The notes under the pieces were generated by a model. That model did no database searches. It saw only the letters and a program-made list of their open reading frames with translations, and was not told the DNA's origin. From Saccharopolyspora gloriosae (GTDB lineage Bacteria; Actinomycetota; Actinomycetes; Mycobacteriales; Pseudonocardiaceae): a DNA stretch of 64,000 nucleotides. Shown in pieces: positions 17,449-25,248 of this stretch. Position 1 is the stretch's first letter. Every line of letters starts with the position of its first letter. The stretch spans positions 3,457,470 to 3,521,469 of the forward strand of contig NZ_CP059557.1 in assembly GCF_022828475.1 (NCBI RefSeq), in the 5' to 3' direction. A program made the position numbers and the translations under genes.

Positions 17449-18105
17449 TCAGATGTGTCCGGCCCGGGCGGTGTGCGCGGCGAGGGTGAACGACACCAGC
17501 CATTCCAGGCATTCGGCGCGGTGCCGGGCCTGGTGGAGGTCGTCGCCCCACACGTACACGCCGTGGCGGGCCACGATCAACGCCGGGGTCGCCGGGTCGA
17601 ATCCGTCCTCGAACCGGTCGCCCAGCCAGGTCATGTCCTGCGAATTGGGCACGACCGGCACCGTCACGACGTCGTCGTGGGCGCCGCGGCCGAGTCCTTT
17701 GAGTATTTCCAGGTCGCGCAGCACCACGCCATCGGGCCAGCGGTCGGCGGCCAGCACCGGGGCCAGCACGTGCACGTGCACTACCGCGCCCGCCCCGGCG
17801 ACGCGGGCGATGCGGGCGTGCAGTCCGGCTTCGGCCGATGGGCGCTGGTCGGGGCGGGGCTGGTCGGGTACCGCGGCGCCGTCGGCGTCGACGACCACGA
17901 CGTCCTCGGGACCGAGTTCGCCTTTGTCGCGGCCGCTGGCGGTGACGGCCAGGCGCAGCGGGTCCGACTGCAGCGTCATCGACAGGTTGCCCGAGGTGCC
18001 GCGCATCCAGCCGAGTGCGGCGAACCGCGCCGACTCCGCGGCCAGGGCCGCACCGGCGCGGTGCACGTCGCCATCGAGGGCCGGGGAGTGCTGTTGGACG
18101 CTCAT
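17449..18105 (-). CDS. mtnB: methylthioribulose-1-phosphate dehydratase
   Basis: MtnB is a zinc-dependent class II aldolase-family enzyme that dehydrates methylthioribulose-1-phosphate. The fold is marked by GWMRGTSGNLS near residue 32, the metal-binding VVHVHVLAPV at about 109-118, and a late ARHGVYVWGDDLHQARHRAE with the third His. Length is 218 aa. The ATG overlaps the mtnC stop by four bases, so expression is coupled. Its place between mtnC and mtnD confirms the assignment over generic fuculose aldolases. Confidence 0.92.
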   Translation of the reverse strand: MSVQQHSPALDGDVHRAGAALAAESARFAALGWMRGTSGNLSMTLQSDPLRLAVTASGRDKGELGPEDVVVVDADGAAVPDQPRPDQRPSAEAGLHARIARVAGAGAVVHVHVLAPVLAADRWPDGVVLRDLEILKGLGRGAHDDVVTVPVVPNSQDMTWLGDRFEDGFDPATPALIVARHGVYVWGDDLHQARHRAECLEWLVSFTLAAHTARAGHI

Positions 18106-18821
18106 GCGGGCACCTCGATGCTGATGTCGTCGAACGTGGTGACCGCGCGGTGCGCACCGAAATCGGTGTCGGCGAAGGGTTCGCCGGGTCGGGCGAGGCC
18201 GACGGTCTGCCAGCCCGCTTCGGCGGCGGCGTCGAGTTCCGCGGGCACGTCGGAGGCGAACAGGATCGCCTCCGGTGCGACGCCCAGGACGTCGGTCATC
18301 GTCCGGTAGGAGTCGGCGACTCGTTTCGGGCCTGCGTTGACCGTGTCGAAGTGGTGGGTGAACAGGTGGCGCAGGTCCCCGTCGCCGGTGTGGGAGAACG
18401 ATGCGATCTGGGCGGCAACCGATCCGGAGGAGAACACCGCCAGGCCCGCGCCTTGTTCGCGGAACTGCAGCAACGCGCCCACCACGTCGCCGAACAGGTC
18501 GGTGCGCAGTTGCTTGTCCGCGTAGCCCTGTTGCCAGATGAGGCCTTGCAGGGTTTTGAGCGGGGTGGCTTTGCGGTCGGCGTCCATCCACTGGTGCAGC
18601 ACTGCGACGATCGCGGCCGTGTCGGCATCGGCGTCCAGGCCCGCTTCGTCGCGGACGGCCGCGACGGCCGCCTCGACGTCCGGGTCGTGGGGGTGCGCAT
18701 CGATCCACGGTCCCAGCCGTGGCCGGGCGTAGTCGTAGAGGACGCGGTGGACCTGGCTGGTCGGGGTCACCGTCCCCTCGATGTCGATCACGACCCAGCG
18801 GGCCGCCGTCGGTGCGGTCAC
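18102..18821 (-). CDS. mtnC: enolase-phosphatase E1
   Basis: MtnC is a HAD-superfamily enzyme that enolises and then dephosphorylates 2,3-diketo-5-methylthiopentyl-1-phosphate. The nucleophile motif DIEGTVTP is at residues 13-20 (DxEGT instead of DxDGT, typical of MtnC). HAD motif II is VFSSGSVAAQ and motif III/IV includes LFASDVPAELDAA. Length is 239 aa. The start is GTG at 18821 with GGAGG nearby, overlapping the mtnA stop. It continues directly into mtnB. Confidence 0.93.
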   Translation of the reverse strand: MTAPTAARWVVIDIEGTVTPTSQVHRVLYDYARPRLGPWIDAHPHDPDVEAAVAAVRDEAGLDADADTAAIVAVLHQWMDADRKATPLKTLQGLIWQQGYADKQLRTDLFGDVVGALLQFREQGAGLAVFSSGSVAAQIASFSHTGDGDLRHLFTHHFDTVNAGPKRVADSYRTMTDVLGVAPEAILFASDVPAELDAAAEAGWQTVGLARPGEPFADTDFGAHRAVTTFDDISIEVPA

Positions 18822-19885
18822 GAACTCTCCTCCCACTGCTGTGCTTTGGCGTATCCGGCCAGGTCGTGCGGGGCGAACGGGCCGCGGTCGGTGACCACGG
18901 TGGTCACGAATCTCGGTGGTGTCACGTCGAATGCCGGGTAGTGCCCGCGGACTCGTTCGCTCGCGGTGCGCCGGCCCAGGGTGTGCAGCACGTCGTCGCC
19001 GTCGCGGTACTCGATGGGCACGTCGCCCGCGGAGGGGGCGTGCGGGTCGGGGCCGTGGCACAACGCGTGGAACGGGACGTCGAAGGCGTGGGCGGCGACC
19101 GCCAGCTGCAACGTGCCCACTTTGTTGATCACGTGGCCGTCGAGGGTGACGCGGTCGCTGGCGGTGAGCAGGGCGTCGGCCTCGCCGCCGCTGAACAGGG
19201 CGGCGCCCATGCCGTCGGTGATCACCGTGGTGGGCACGCCCATTTCCGCGAGGGTTTCGGCGGTCAGCCGGGCGCCCTGCAGGTAGGGGCGGGTCTCGGT
19301 GCAGAAGAACGTGAGCCGTTTCCCGGCGCGTTGGGCGGCCGCGACCGTTTCGGTCAGGTACAGATCGCCCCAGCAGTGGGTGAGGATGCGGCCGTCGTCG
19401 GGCAGCAGTGCGGCGGCGGCGGTGCCCATCGCGCGGCTGCGGCCTCGGTAGTCGGCATCGCCTGCGCGCGCTCCGGTCAGCGCGGCCGCGGCCAGTTCCG
19501 CGGGGGAGTCCTCGCCGCGGGTGCGTGCGGCCGCGACCTCGTCGAGCACCCAGGACACCGCGATGCGCTGGTGGTCGTTGGTGGGGCGGGCGGCGATGAG
19601 CCGGTCGGCGGCTTCGGCCAGCCGGGTCGGCACCTGTTGCGGTTCGTCCTCGGCGGCGTGGCGCGCGGCCAGCGCCATTCCCCACAGCGCGGCGAAGTAG
19701 GGGCCGCTGGACTGGGTGACCATGTCCTTGATGGCGGCGGCGACTTCGTCGACGGTGCGTGCGTGCACCCAGGTCCGCTCGAACGGGAACACCCTGCGGT
19801 CCAGCAGGTGCACGCCGTCATCGGCGAGCCGCACGCTGTCGGCCAGCACCGGCGACCCGGACCCATCGGTGATCAACGCCATCAT
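18818..19885 (-). CDS. mtnA: methylthioribose-1-phosphate isomerase
   Basis: MtnA isomerises methylthioribose-1-phosphate to methylthioribulose-1-phosphate and is related to eIF2B subunits. The catalytic Cys171 is in ILTHCWGD and the acid Asp224 is in ITDGMGA. Length is 355 aa. AAGGA lies just before tandem ATG codons at 19885 and 19882. It is the first gene of mtnA-mtnC-mtnB-mtnD, in which each of the first three junctions overlaps or nearly touches. A methylthioadenosine phosphorylase or nucleosidase, a methylthioribose kinase if used, and the final aminotransferase are not in the window. Confidence 0.93.
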   Translation of the reverse strand: MMALITDGSGSPVLADSVRLADDGVHLLDRRVFPFERTWVHARTVDEVAAAIKDMVTQSSGPYFAALWGMALAARHAAEDEPQQVPTRLAEAADRLIAARPTNDHQRIAVSWVLDEVAAARTRGEDSPAELAAAALTGARAGDADYRGRSRAMGTAAAALLPDDGRILTHCWGDLYLTETVAAAQRAGKRLTFFCTETRPYLQGARLTAETLAEMGVPTTVITDGMGAALFSGGEADALLTASDRVTLDGHVINKVGTLQLAVAAHAFDVPFHALCHGPDPHAPSAGDVPIEYRDGDDVLHTLGRRTASERVRGHYPAFDVTPPRFVTTVVTDRGPFAPHDLAGYAKAQQWEESS

Positions 19886-19975
19886 TGTCCTTTGTGGATT
19901 CGCGTGGGCGGGCGACGAGTCAGGCTACTGAGCCGACCCCCCGGTGGCGCAACGTCTTCCAGATAACGGGACTTC

Positions 19976-19990
19976 CACATGCGCATATGT
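19976..19990. promoter_or_regulatory. near-palindrome upstream of mtnA
   Basis: CACATGCGCATATG is a 14-bp palindrome with one mismatch, about 95 bp upstream of the mtnA start and next to the stop of the PrmC-like gene. It may be an operator. No SAM riboswitch architecture was recognised in this leader. Confidence 0.3.
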
Positions 19991-20000
19991 TCCCGCGCCG

Positions 20001-20783
20001 TCAGGGGGTGGTGCCGAGCACCACGGTGGCGTCGACTTCCGGGTCGGTGCGGATCCGTGCGTGCAAGCCGTGTCCGGTGAGCGCGGCGGCCGTCCGATCG
20101 GCCTGCTCGGTGCTCGTTTCGATCAGCACGGTGGCGCCGGGGGCGAGCAGGCCGGGTGCGGCGGCCGCGACCCGACGGTGCAGTGCCAGGCCGTCGGTGC
20201 CGCCGTCGAGCGCCGCACGGGGTTCGTGGTCGCGGGCCTCCGGCGGCATCATCGCGATCCGCCCGGTCGGCACGTACGGGGCGTTGACCGCCAGCACGTC
20301 CACCCGGCCCCGCAGCGACTCGGGCAGTGCGGCGTCCAGATCACCCGCGTGCACCCGGTCGCCGGGCAGGTTGCGCCGCGCGCACCGCACCGCGGCCTCA
20401 TCGATGTCGGCGGCGTGCACTTCGGCGTGCGGCAGTTCCGCGGCCACGGCCGTGCCCACCGCGCCGGTACCGCAGCACAGATCGACCACCAGCGGAGCCT
20501 GCCCGGCGGCGCGGGCCGCGATCACCGCCCGCTCGGCGAGGAACTCGGTGCGGCGCCGCGGTACGAACACCCCGGGCTCGACCACGATCCGCAGACCCCG
20601 GAACTCCGCCCAGCCCAGCACCTGCTCCAACGGCAGGCCCGACGTCCGCGACGCCACCGACGCCGCGAGCTGCTCAGCCGTGCTCGCCGCTTCCAGCAGC
20701 AGCCGCGCCTCGTCCTCGGCGAACACACAACCCGCCGCGCGCAGCCGGGACACGACCTGCTCGAACGAGACGACCTGCGACAA
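20001..20783 (-). CDS. putative protein N5-glutamine methyltransferase (PrmC/HemK-like)
   Basis: This 260-aa Rossmann-fold methyltransferase has a SAM motif VVDLCCGTGAVG at about residues 99-110 and NAPYVPT at 167-173 in place of the canonical NPPY. That variant is typical of an actinobacterial PrmC-related subgroup and is distinct from the housekeeping release-factor methyltransferase. Its target protein is not known. The start codon is TTG at 20783, and an in-frame GTG ten codons later is an alternative. It is not obviously coupled to the mtn operon. Confidence 0.82.
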   Translation of the reverse strand: MSQVVSFEQVVSRLRAAGCVFAEDEARLLLEAASTAEQLAASVASRTSGLPLEQVLGWAEFRGLRIVVEPGVFVPRRRTEFLAERAVIAARAAGQAPLVVDLCCGTGAVGTAVAAELPHAEVHAADIDEAAVRCARRNLPGDRVHAGDLDAALPESLRGRVDVLAVNAPYVPTGRIAMMPPEARDHEPRAALDGGTDGLALHRRVAAAAPGLLAPGATVLIETSTEQADRTAAALTGHGLHARIRTDPEVDATVVLGTTP

Positions 20784-20950
20784 CCGTCCACCGAACCTTC
20801 GAAGCGGCCCACCACGGGCACGGACAGAGCCGCGACACCGTACCGAACCGGCGATGGCCGGTCAGCGCCGGACACTCGGGAGGGCACCTACGACGACGCG
20901 GCGGCCGAGTTCACCGTGCGAACTCGGCCGCCGCGTCGTGAACATCGCTG

Positions 20951-21538
20951 TCAGCGGCGCTTTTTCGGCGGGTCCTTGCGCAGCAGGTCCGGGCCGATGA
21001 TGCGGCGCACCACACGGCGGGCGAGGCTGCGCCGCCGCACCGGCTGCCGCTTCGCCGGGCCGGCGGGCTCGGCCTGCGGAGCCGCCGGAACCGGTGCGGC
21101 ATCGGGGGCCGGTACCGGGGGTGCGGCCGGGGCCGCGGCGGGCGTCACCGGGGCCAGGTCGGCGACCGTGCCTTGCGGGGATCTCGGCGCCGCGGGCTCC
21201 GCGGTCGCGGCACGCGCGGCGGGCGGGTCCGGGTTGAGCCGCTTGGCGAACTCCGGGCGCTCATCCCGGATCGCCGGGATGTAGGGCTGAGTCACCTCGA
21301 CTCGATCGGGGCGCGGCACCTCCGGTTCCGCGCGCGGCAGGAAATCCTCCGGGCGGGCCGAGGGGCCTTGCGGGCGAACCGCACCGGGGGAGGCGGGCGG
21401 CGCCGGTGCCGCGTCGAGGGGCAATTCTCCGACGAAGCGAGTGGTCACCGGTCCGGCGTCGGGCCGCGAACGGTCCTGCTGCTCGGGAGGGACCGCCGGC
21501 TGGAACCAGGGGCGAACTAGATCGTCTTGAAGTGTCAT
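20951..21538 (-). CDS. proline/alanine-rich hypothetical protein
   Basis: The 195-aa product is mostly low-complexity Pro/Ala sequence and probably disordered. The N-terminal ~35 residues (MTLQDDLVRPWFQPAVPP) and the basic C terminus (RRRSLARRVVRRIIGPDLL) look more ordered; the latter could bind a membrane or nucleic acid. No signal peptide is evident. Two TGGGTGACyCA palindromes lie 42-125 bp upstream. No function can be proposed. ATG at 21538 is used; a TTG at 21562 would add eight residues. Confidence 0.6.
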   Translation of the reverse strand: MTLQDDLVRPWFQPAVPPEQQDRSRPDAGPVTTRFVGELPLDAAPAPPASPGAVRPQGPSARPEDFLPRAEPEVPRPDRVEVTQPYIPAIRDERPEFAKRLNPDPPAARAATAEPAAPRSPQGTVADLAPVTPAAAPAAPPVPAPDAAPVPAAPQAEPAGPAKRQPVRRRSLARRVVRRIIGPDLLRKDPPKKRR

Positions 21539-21579
21539 CCGTATCGACTCTGCGGGGAGCAAACGGCCAGTACCACCAG

Positions 21580-21663
21580 TGGGTGACCCACCGGCGGATC
21601 AGACCCTACCGGTAACGGACCGGTAAAGCACCACCCGAGTGGGCGCGAAATGTGGGTGACTCA
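21580..21663. promoter_or_regulatory. paired TGGGTGACyCA palindromes
   Basis: TGGGTGACCCA at 21580-21590 and TGGGTGACTCA at 21653-21663 are 73 bp apart (about seven helical turns), upstream of the Pro/Ala-rich gene. This is a plausible paired operator. Confidence 0.4.
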
Positions 21664-21673
21664 CCGCGCACTG

Positions 21674-21829
21674 TCACCGCCAGTGCGCAACATCGCCCTC
21701 AACTGGGACGATCAGCTCGCCCGCTAGGGCCGAAGGCGGGATGCGTTCCCTGCCACACCAGGCCGCTTCGTCGCCGACCGTGAGCACTGCGCCGACGTTG
21801 CGGCACAGAAACGGCGCTTTCGTGCTCAC
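21674..21829 (-). CDS. possible small hypothetical protein (51 aa)
   Basis: From a GTG at 21829 the frame encodes a balanced sequence including CRNVGAVLTVGDEAAWCG and LAGELIVPVEGDVAHW, which reads more like a folded protein than a chance frame. There is no clear ribosome site. I do not recognise a family, and the gene call is weak. Confidence 0.3.
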   Translation of the reverse strand: MSTKAPFLCRNVGAVLTVGDEAAWCGRERIPPSALAGELIVPVEGDVAHWR

Positions 21830-21938
21830 GGTCCGTGGCGACGAGCGGGTGCGAACTCGCCGCAGCGCCGGTCCACGCCCGCCACCGACCCCGGCGCGTG
21901 AACGGACAGGCGCGAGGACGCGGCCGCACCTCACGACC

Positions 21939-22128
21939 TCACGGAGTGGGCCACGTACCGCACGGCCACGTGCCGTCCCAGCCGCTGTTGCCTTCGCCCA
22001 GCTCCACGTGGAACGTGCCCGACCCCGGGCAGTTGTACACCCCGGCCGCGCCCACCGACTCCGCGGTGACGTTGCTCAGCGCCGCCGCACCACTCGTCTC
22101 GGCCTGCACCACCACGGTGCCCACCCCC
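21939..22128 (-). pseudogene. frameshifted C-terminal tail of the GH87-type gene
   Basis: In the +1 frame relative to the upstream gene, this stretch continues the protein naturally (VGTVVVQAETSGAAALSNV through to WDGTWPCGTWPTP). The frame is lost at the C5 run 22124-22128 on the plus strand; one extra base there would rejoin the parts. Confidence 0.65.
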
Positions 22129-23737
22129 GCAGCGTCGCCCCGTCGATGGTGACGCCACGGACCTCGTGGGCCTGCCCGCCGCCGGAGACGAACTCGAACA
22201 CGCCGTAGGGGCTGTCGGTGGCGGTGGTGTCGGTGATCGCCACGTCGGCCTCGATGGGCGAGTCGAACGCGTCGACCCGCACCGCACCCATCGGGTGCTG
22301 CCAGTTCGGGTTCATCGCCCCGGTGCGCACCAGCTCGTTGCCCGCGACGGTGATCGTGCCCCGCAGCGGGAAGAACGGGTCTCCGAACGCCTGGTTCGAA
22401 ATCGCGATGCCGCTGCCCAGCGCGTTGGTGTCGGCCACCAGGTTGTCGCGGACCGTGAGGTCGGTGCCGCCGTAGATCGCGATACCGTTGGCCAGGTTCG
22501 GCGCCACGACCGTGTTGCCGGTGAACTCGCTGCCGCTGTTGGCCGCGTTCAACGACCACATCGCCAACGCGTCGTCACCGGTGTTGCGCAGGAAGTTCTC
22601 CCGCACCCGCACTCGGTTCGCCGAACCGTTGAGGTTGAGCCCGTCGGCGGTGGTGTCCAGGATCCGGTTGCCCTCCACCAGCAGGTCATCGTTGTTGCCG
22701 GTCAGCCACAACCCGACCTTCAAGTGCTGCAGCCACAACCCCGTGACCTCCGAACCGGCACCGAGGCTGCCGTTGACGAAGTTGTCCGGGGAATCGTCGA
22801 CGCGATCGGTGACCTCACCGATCACCGCGAAGTCCCGCAACCGCACCCCGCCGGTGGCCTCGGTCTGGTCGATCAGATGCGAACTCGCCAACACCGAACG
22901 CCACGGGCCGGCACCGGTGATCGTGACCTGATCGACCGCCAGCGGCGCATCGATGCGGAACCGGCCCTCCGGCACCCACACCTCGGTGCCCGCGGCCTTG
23001 GCCTGCTCGATCGCGGCGGTGAACGCCTGCGCGGAATCCTGCGCGCCCGTCGGATCGGCACCGGCGTCCAGCACCGACACCGAACCCCGCGGGGCGGGCG
23101 GGGCCGGCGCGACCTGTTCGAAATCGGCGACGTCGACGGTGTAGGACGACACCGATTCCGGTTCCAGCCGCACCGTGTCCCCGGCGTGCAGGTCACGTCC
23201 CAACAGCAGCCGCGCATGGTCGAACAGGTGGTGCGTCGTGGACCCGACGATGCCCGGAGTGTCCACATAGGAATACTTGCTGGTGACCTGCAGCGTGCTC
23301 GGCAGCCGCTGCCCGTTGACCGACACCGCCACCTCGCCGCTGCTGCCGTCGGGCACGTTGCCCGAGACGGTGAGCGCGTTCGCGTCGGCGCCGAGGGTGA
23401 ACTCCACGTACCGGCCCGGCCCCTCCAACGTCACCCCGCGCCGCCCCGAAGCCTCCGAGGCGAGACCGCCCTGGGCGAGGTCGGGGCCGATGACGGTGCC
23501 GTTGGTCGCGGCGTCCTCGGCTTCCAGCGTGGTGAACGGGGTCTGCGCGCCCGCCCGCGGCGCGGCGGCGGCCGGTGTCGTCGACGCGGGCCGCGGCGCG
23601 GCCGACGGGAACGCGGGCGCGGGCGCAGGCGCGGTGAACGCGACGGTGCCGGCGACGATGATCGTGGACGCGGCCACCACGGTGCAGCGGCACCACCACG
23701 GATCTCGTGCGAGGTCGGGGGAGTCGGGGGTTGCCAC
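22076..23737 (-). CDS. secreted GH87-like alpha-1,3-glucanase (mycodextranase type), 3' frameshift
   Basis: The product starts with an N-terminal hydrophobic signal segment (VVAASTIIVAGTVAF, about 20-35), then a CBM6/35-like beta-sandwich (TLEAEDAATNGTVIGPDLAQ), then a right-handed parallel beta-helix. Catalytic-region motifs TADGLNLNGSANRVRVREN and NTGDDALAMWS (near residue 387) match GH87 enzymes that cleave alpha-1,3-glucan. It is probably extracellular and could attack fungal or bacterial cell-wall glucan. GTG at 23737 has GGAAGG upstream. As read, the last ~17 residues are out of frame and the true C terminus lies in the adjacent frame to 21939. Confidence 0.75.
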   Translation of the reverse strand: MATPDSPDLARDPWWCRCTVVAASTIIVAGTVAFTAPAPAPAFPSAAPRPASTTPAAAAPRAGAQTPFTTLEAEDAATNGTVIGPDLAQGGLASEASGRRGVTLEGPGRYVEFTLGADANALTVSGNVPDGSSGEVAVSVNGQRLPSTLQVTSKYSYVDTPGIVGSTTHHLFDHARLLLGRDLHAGDTVRLEPESVSSYTVDVADFEQVAPAPPAPRGSVSVLDAGADPTGAQDSAQAFTAAIEQAKAAGTEVWVPEGRFRIDAPLAVDQVTITGAGPWRSVLASSHLIDQTEATGGVRLRDFAVIGEVTDRVDDSPDNFVNGSLGAGSEVTGLWLQHLKVGLWLTGNNDDLLVEGNRILDTTADGLNLNGSANRVRVRENFLRNTGDDALAMWSLNAANSGSEFTGNTVVAPNLANGIAIYGGTDLTVRDNLVADTNALGSGIAISNQAFGDPFFPLRGTITVAGNELVRTGAMNPNWQHPMGAVRVDAFDSPIEADVAITDTTATDSPYGVFEFVSGGGQAHEVRGVTIDGATLRGWAPWWCRPRRVVRRR

Positions 23738-23931
23738 AGGGCTTCCTTCCGGGAAAGGGGGGCGGGCCGGGGCTCCGCGCGGAGCGCTCACCGGCCGGAA
23801 AGCGCTCACACGGTAGGACCGGGACAGCCGCGGCCAGACCCGATGGCAAGATCACGACAGAGCGCCTGCTCCGTCCAGCCGCAGCGGCCCCCGCACGGCC
23901 CGCCGCCGTCCGCAGCAGCCCGCCCCCTCGG

Positions 23932-24711
23932 TCACGCCGGGACGTGGTGCACGATGTCGGCCGAGGCCAGCGGCCAGTACTCGGAGCGGGAACGCACCTG
24001 CGCGGCCCTCGACCGCAACCCGTCCGCCTCGGCGACGTCCGCGGCCCGCGTGGCCTGCCGCTCCAGGAACTCGGCGAAGTCGTGCTGCTGATCCCGGTGC
24101 CAGCCCGTCTGATCCTCGTGCAACCGCGCCGGCGGGCGCGTGCCGATCTCAGCGGGATAGGTCTTGGCCAGCCGCCACGCCAACCGCGCGCACGCCAGCG
24201 CGTCGGCGGCCGAGTCGTGCGCCGCATCCAGCCGCACCCGGTAGTGCTCGCACAACGCCCCCAACGTCCGCTTGCCCTTGCGGTAGCGGTCCAGGCGCTT
24301 GTCCAAGCACCGCGGATCGACCACCGGACCGGTCAGCTCCAGCGCACGCCCGTGGTGGCGCCGCAGCTCACTGGTCAGCAGCGACAGATCGAACGGCGCG
24401 TTGAACACGCACAGCGGACGCGACTCGTCCCACTGCGCGGTGAGCGCCTCCGCGATCTCGGCGGTCACCTGCGCGGCCTGGTGGCCGTGCTCACGGGCGT
24501 GCTCGGTGCTGATCCCGTGCACCTCGGCGGCCTCGGCGGGAATCTCCACACCGGGATCGGCCAACCAGGTGCGGACCCGCGGCGCCTCGCCCGGCCGGAT
24601 GGAGATCAGGGTGCCGGTGACGATGCGGTCGGTGTCGGTATCGGTGCCGGTGGTTTCCAGATCGAAGGCCAGCAACGGCCCATCGGCCCAGGACGACGCG
24701 GAGTTGCTCAT
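23932..24711 (-). CDS. DEDDh 3'-5' exonuclease
   Basis: The protein has the RNase T/DnaQ exonuclease core: ExoI motif AFDLETTG (first Asp/Glu pair, about 15-22), ExoII around FNAPFDLSLL, and ExoIII with RLDAAHDSAADALACARL (His and Asp about 168-173). Length is 259 aa, with a ~70-residue C-terminal extension. Such stand-alone epsilon-like exonucleases trim 3' ends of DNA or RNA; the exact substrate is unknown. It starts at ATG 24711. Confidence 0.85.
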   Translation of the reverse strand: MSNSASSWADGPLLAFDLETTGTDTDTDRIVTGTLISIRPGEAPRVRTWLADPGVEIPAEAAEVHGISTEHAREHGHQAAQVTAEIAEALTAQWDESRPLCVFNAPFDLSLLTSELRRHHGRALELTGPVVDPRCLDKRLDRYRKGKRTLGALCEHYRVRLDAAHDSAADALACARLAWRLAKTYPAEIGTRPPARLHEDQTGWHRDQQHDFAEFLERQATRAADVAEADGLRSRAAQVRSRSEYWPLASADIVHHVPA

Positions 24712-25248
24712 GATCACACCGTATCGAGATCCACCGACGAGACCATTCGCCCGCCCGCGCTCAGCGACCGATCGGAGCAACCCGGTACCGGACTCGCGTG
24801 CCGCTCCGGGTGGTGCCGAACGAACGCGCTGGGAGAAACCAACGTCGGGAATCCCGTGCAAGTCCCGCACCCACCGCGCGGTGCACCAACATCCTCCAGC
24901 TCACCACCCGCGGATGTGCATTGCGCGAGCACCTCATTCGCGGCGGGGCCGAACGATCTCCCTTCACCCGACTCGACCCGCCGACTGCACACCTTGCTCG
25001 GCCGAGCGGCAGACGACGCTCTCCGCCAGGAGGACCGATGAGGCCGAAGACCGACTCCACCACGGGCTTGGAACTGCTCACCGCGCGCCGCCTCGCCCAG
25101 GCAGGGCGGTCGTCGACTGCGGCAGCACCGAGCGCGGCGCAGTCACCAGCGGCCGGGCGCGAAGCACTTGCCTCGCGCAACGGCGGTGGTCCCTTTCGCG
25201 GCTAGGGTCGATCACGCAAAACCCCACGCCGCGAAGGAGACCCGCCCC
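24712..25248. other. intergenic region, divergent promoters
   Basis: This 537-bp gap lies between the divergent exonuclease and esterase genes. No gene, tRNA or riboswitch is convincing. TAGGGT at about 25203-25208 is a possible -10 box for the esterase gene. A stretch near 24850-24885 resembles part of a cobalamin riboswitch but lacks its other conserved boxes. Confidence 0.35.

Noticed and set aside
24850-24885. Stretch resembling the core of a cobalamin riboswitch (GGGAATCCCGTGCAAGTCCC)
   Set aside because: The other conserved boxes and helices, including the B12 box, were not found, and the downstream gene is an esterase with no cobalamin link.
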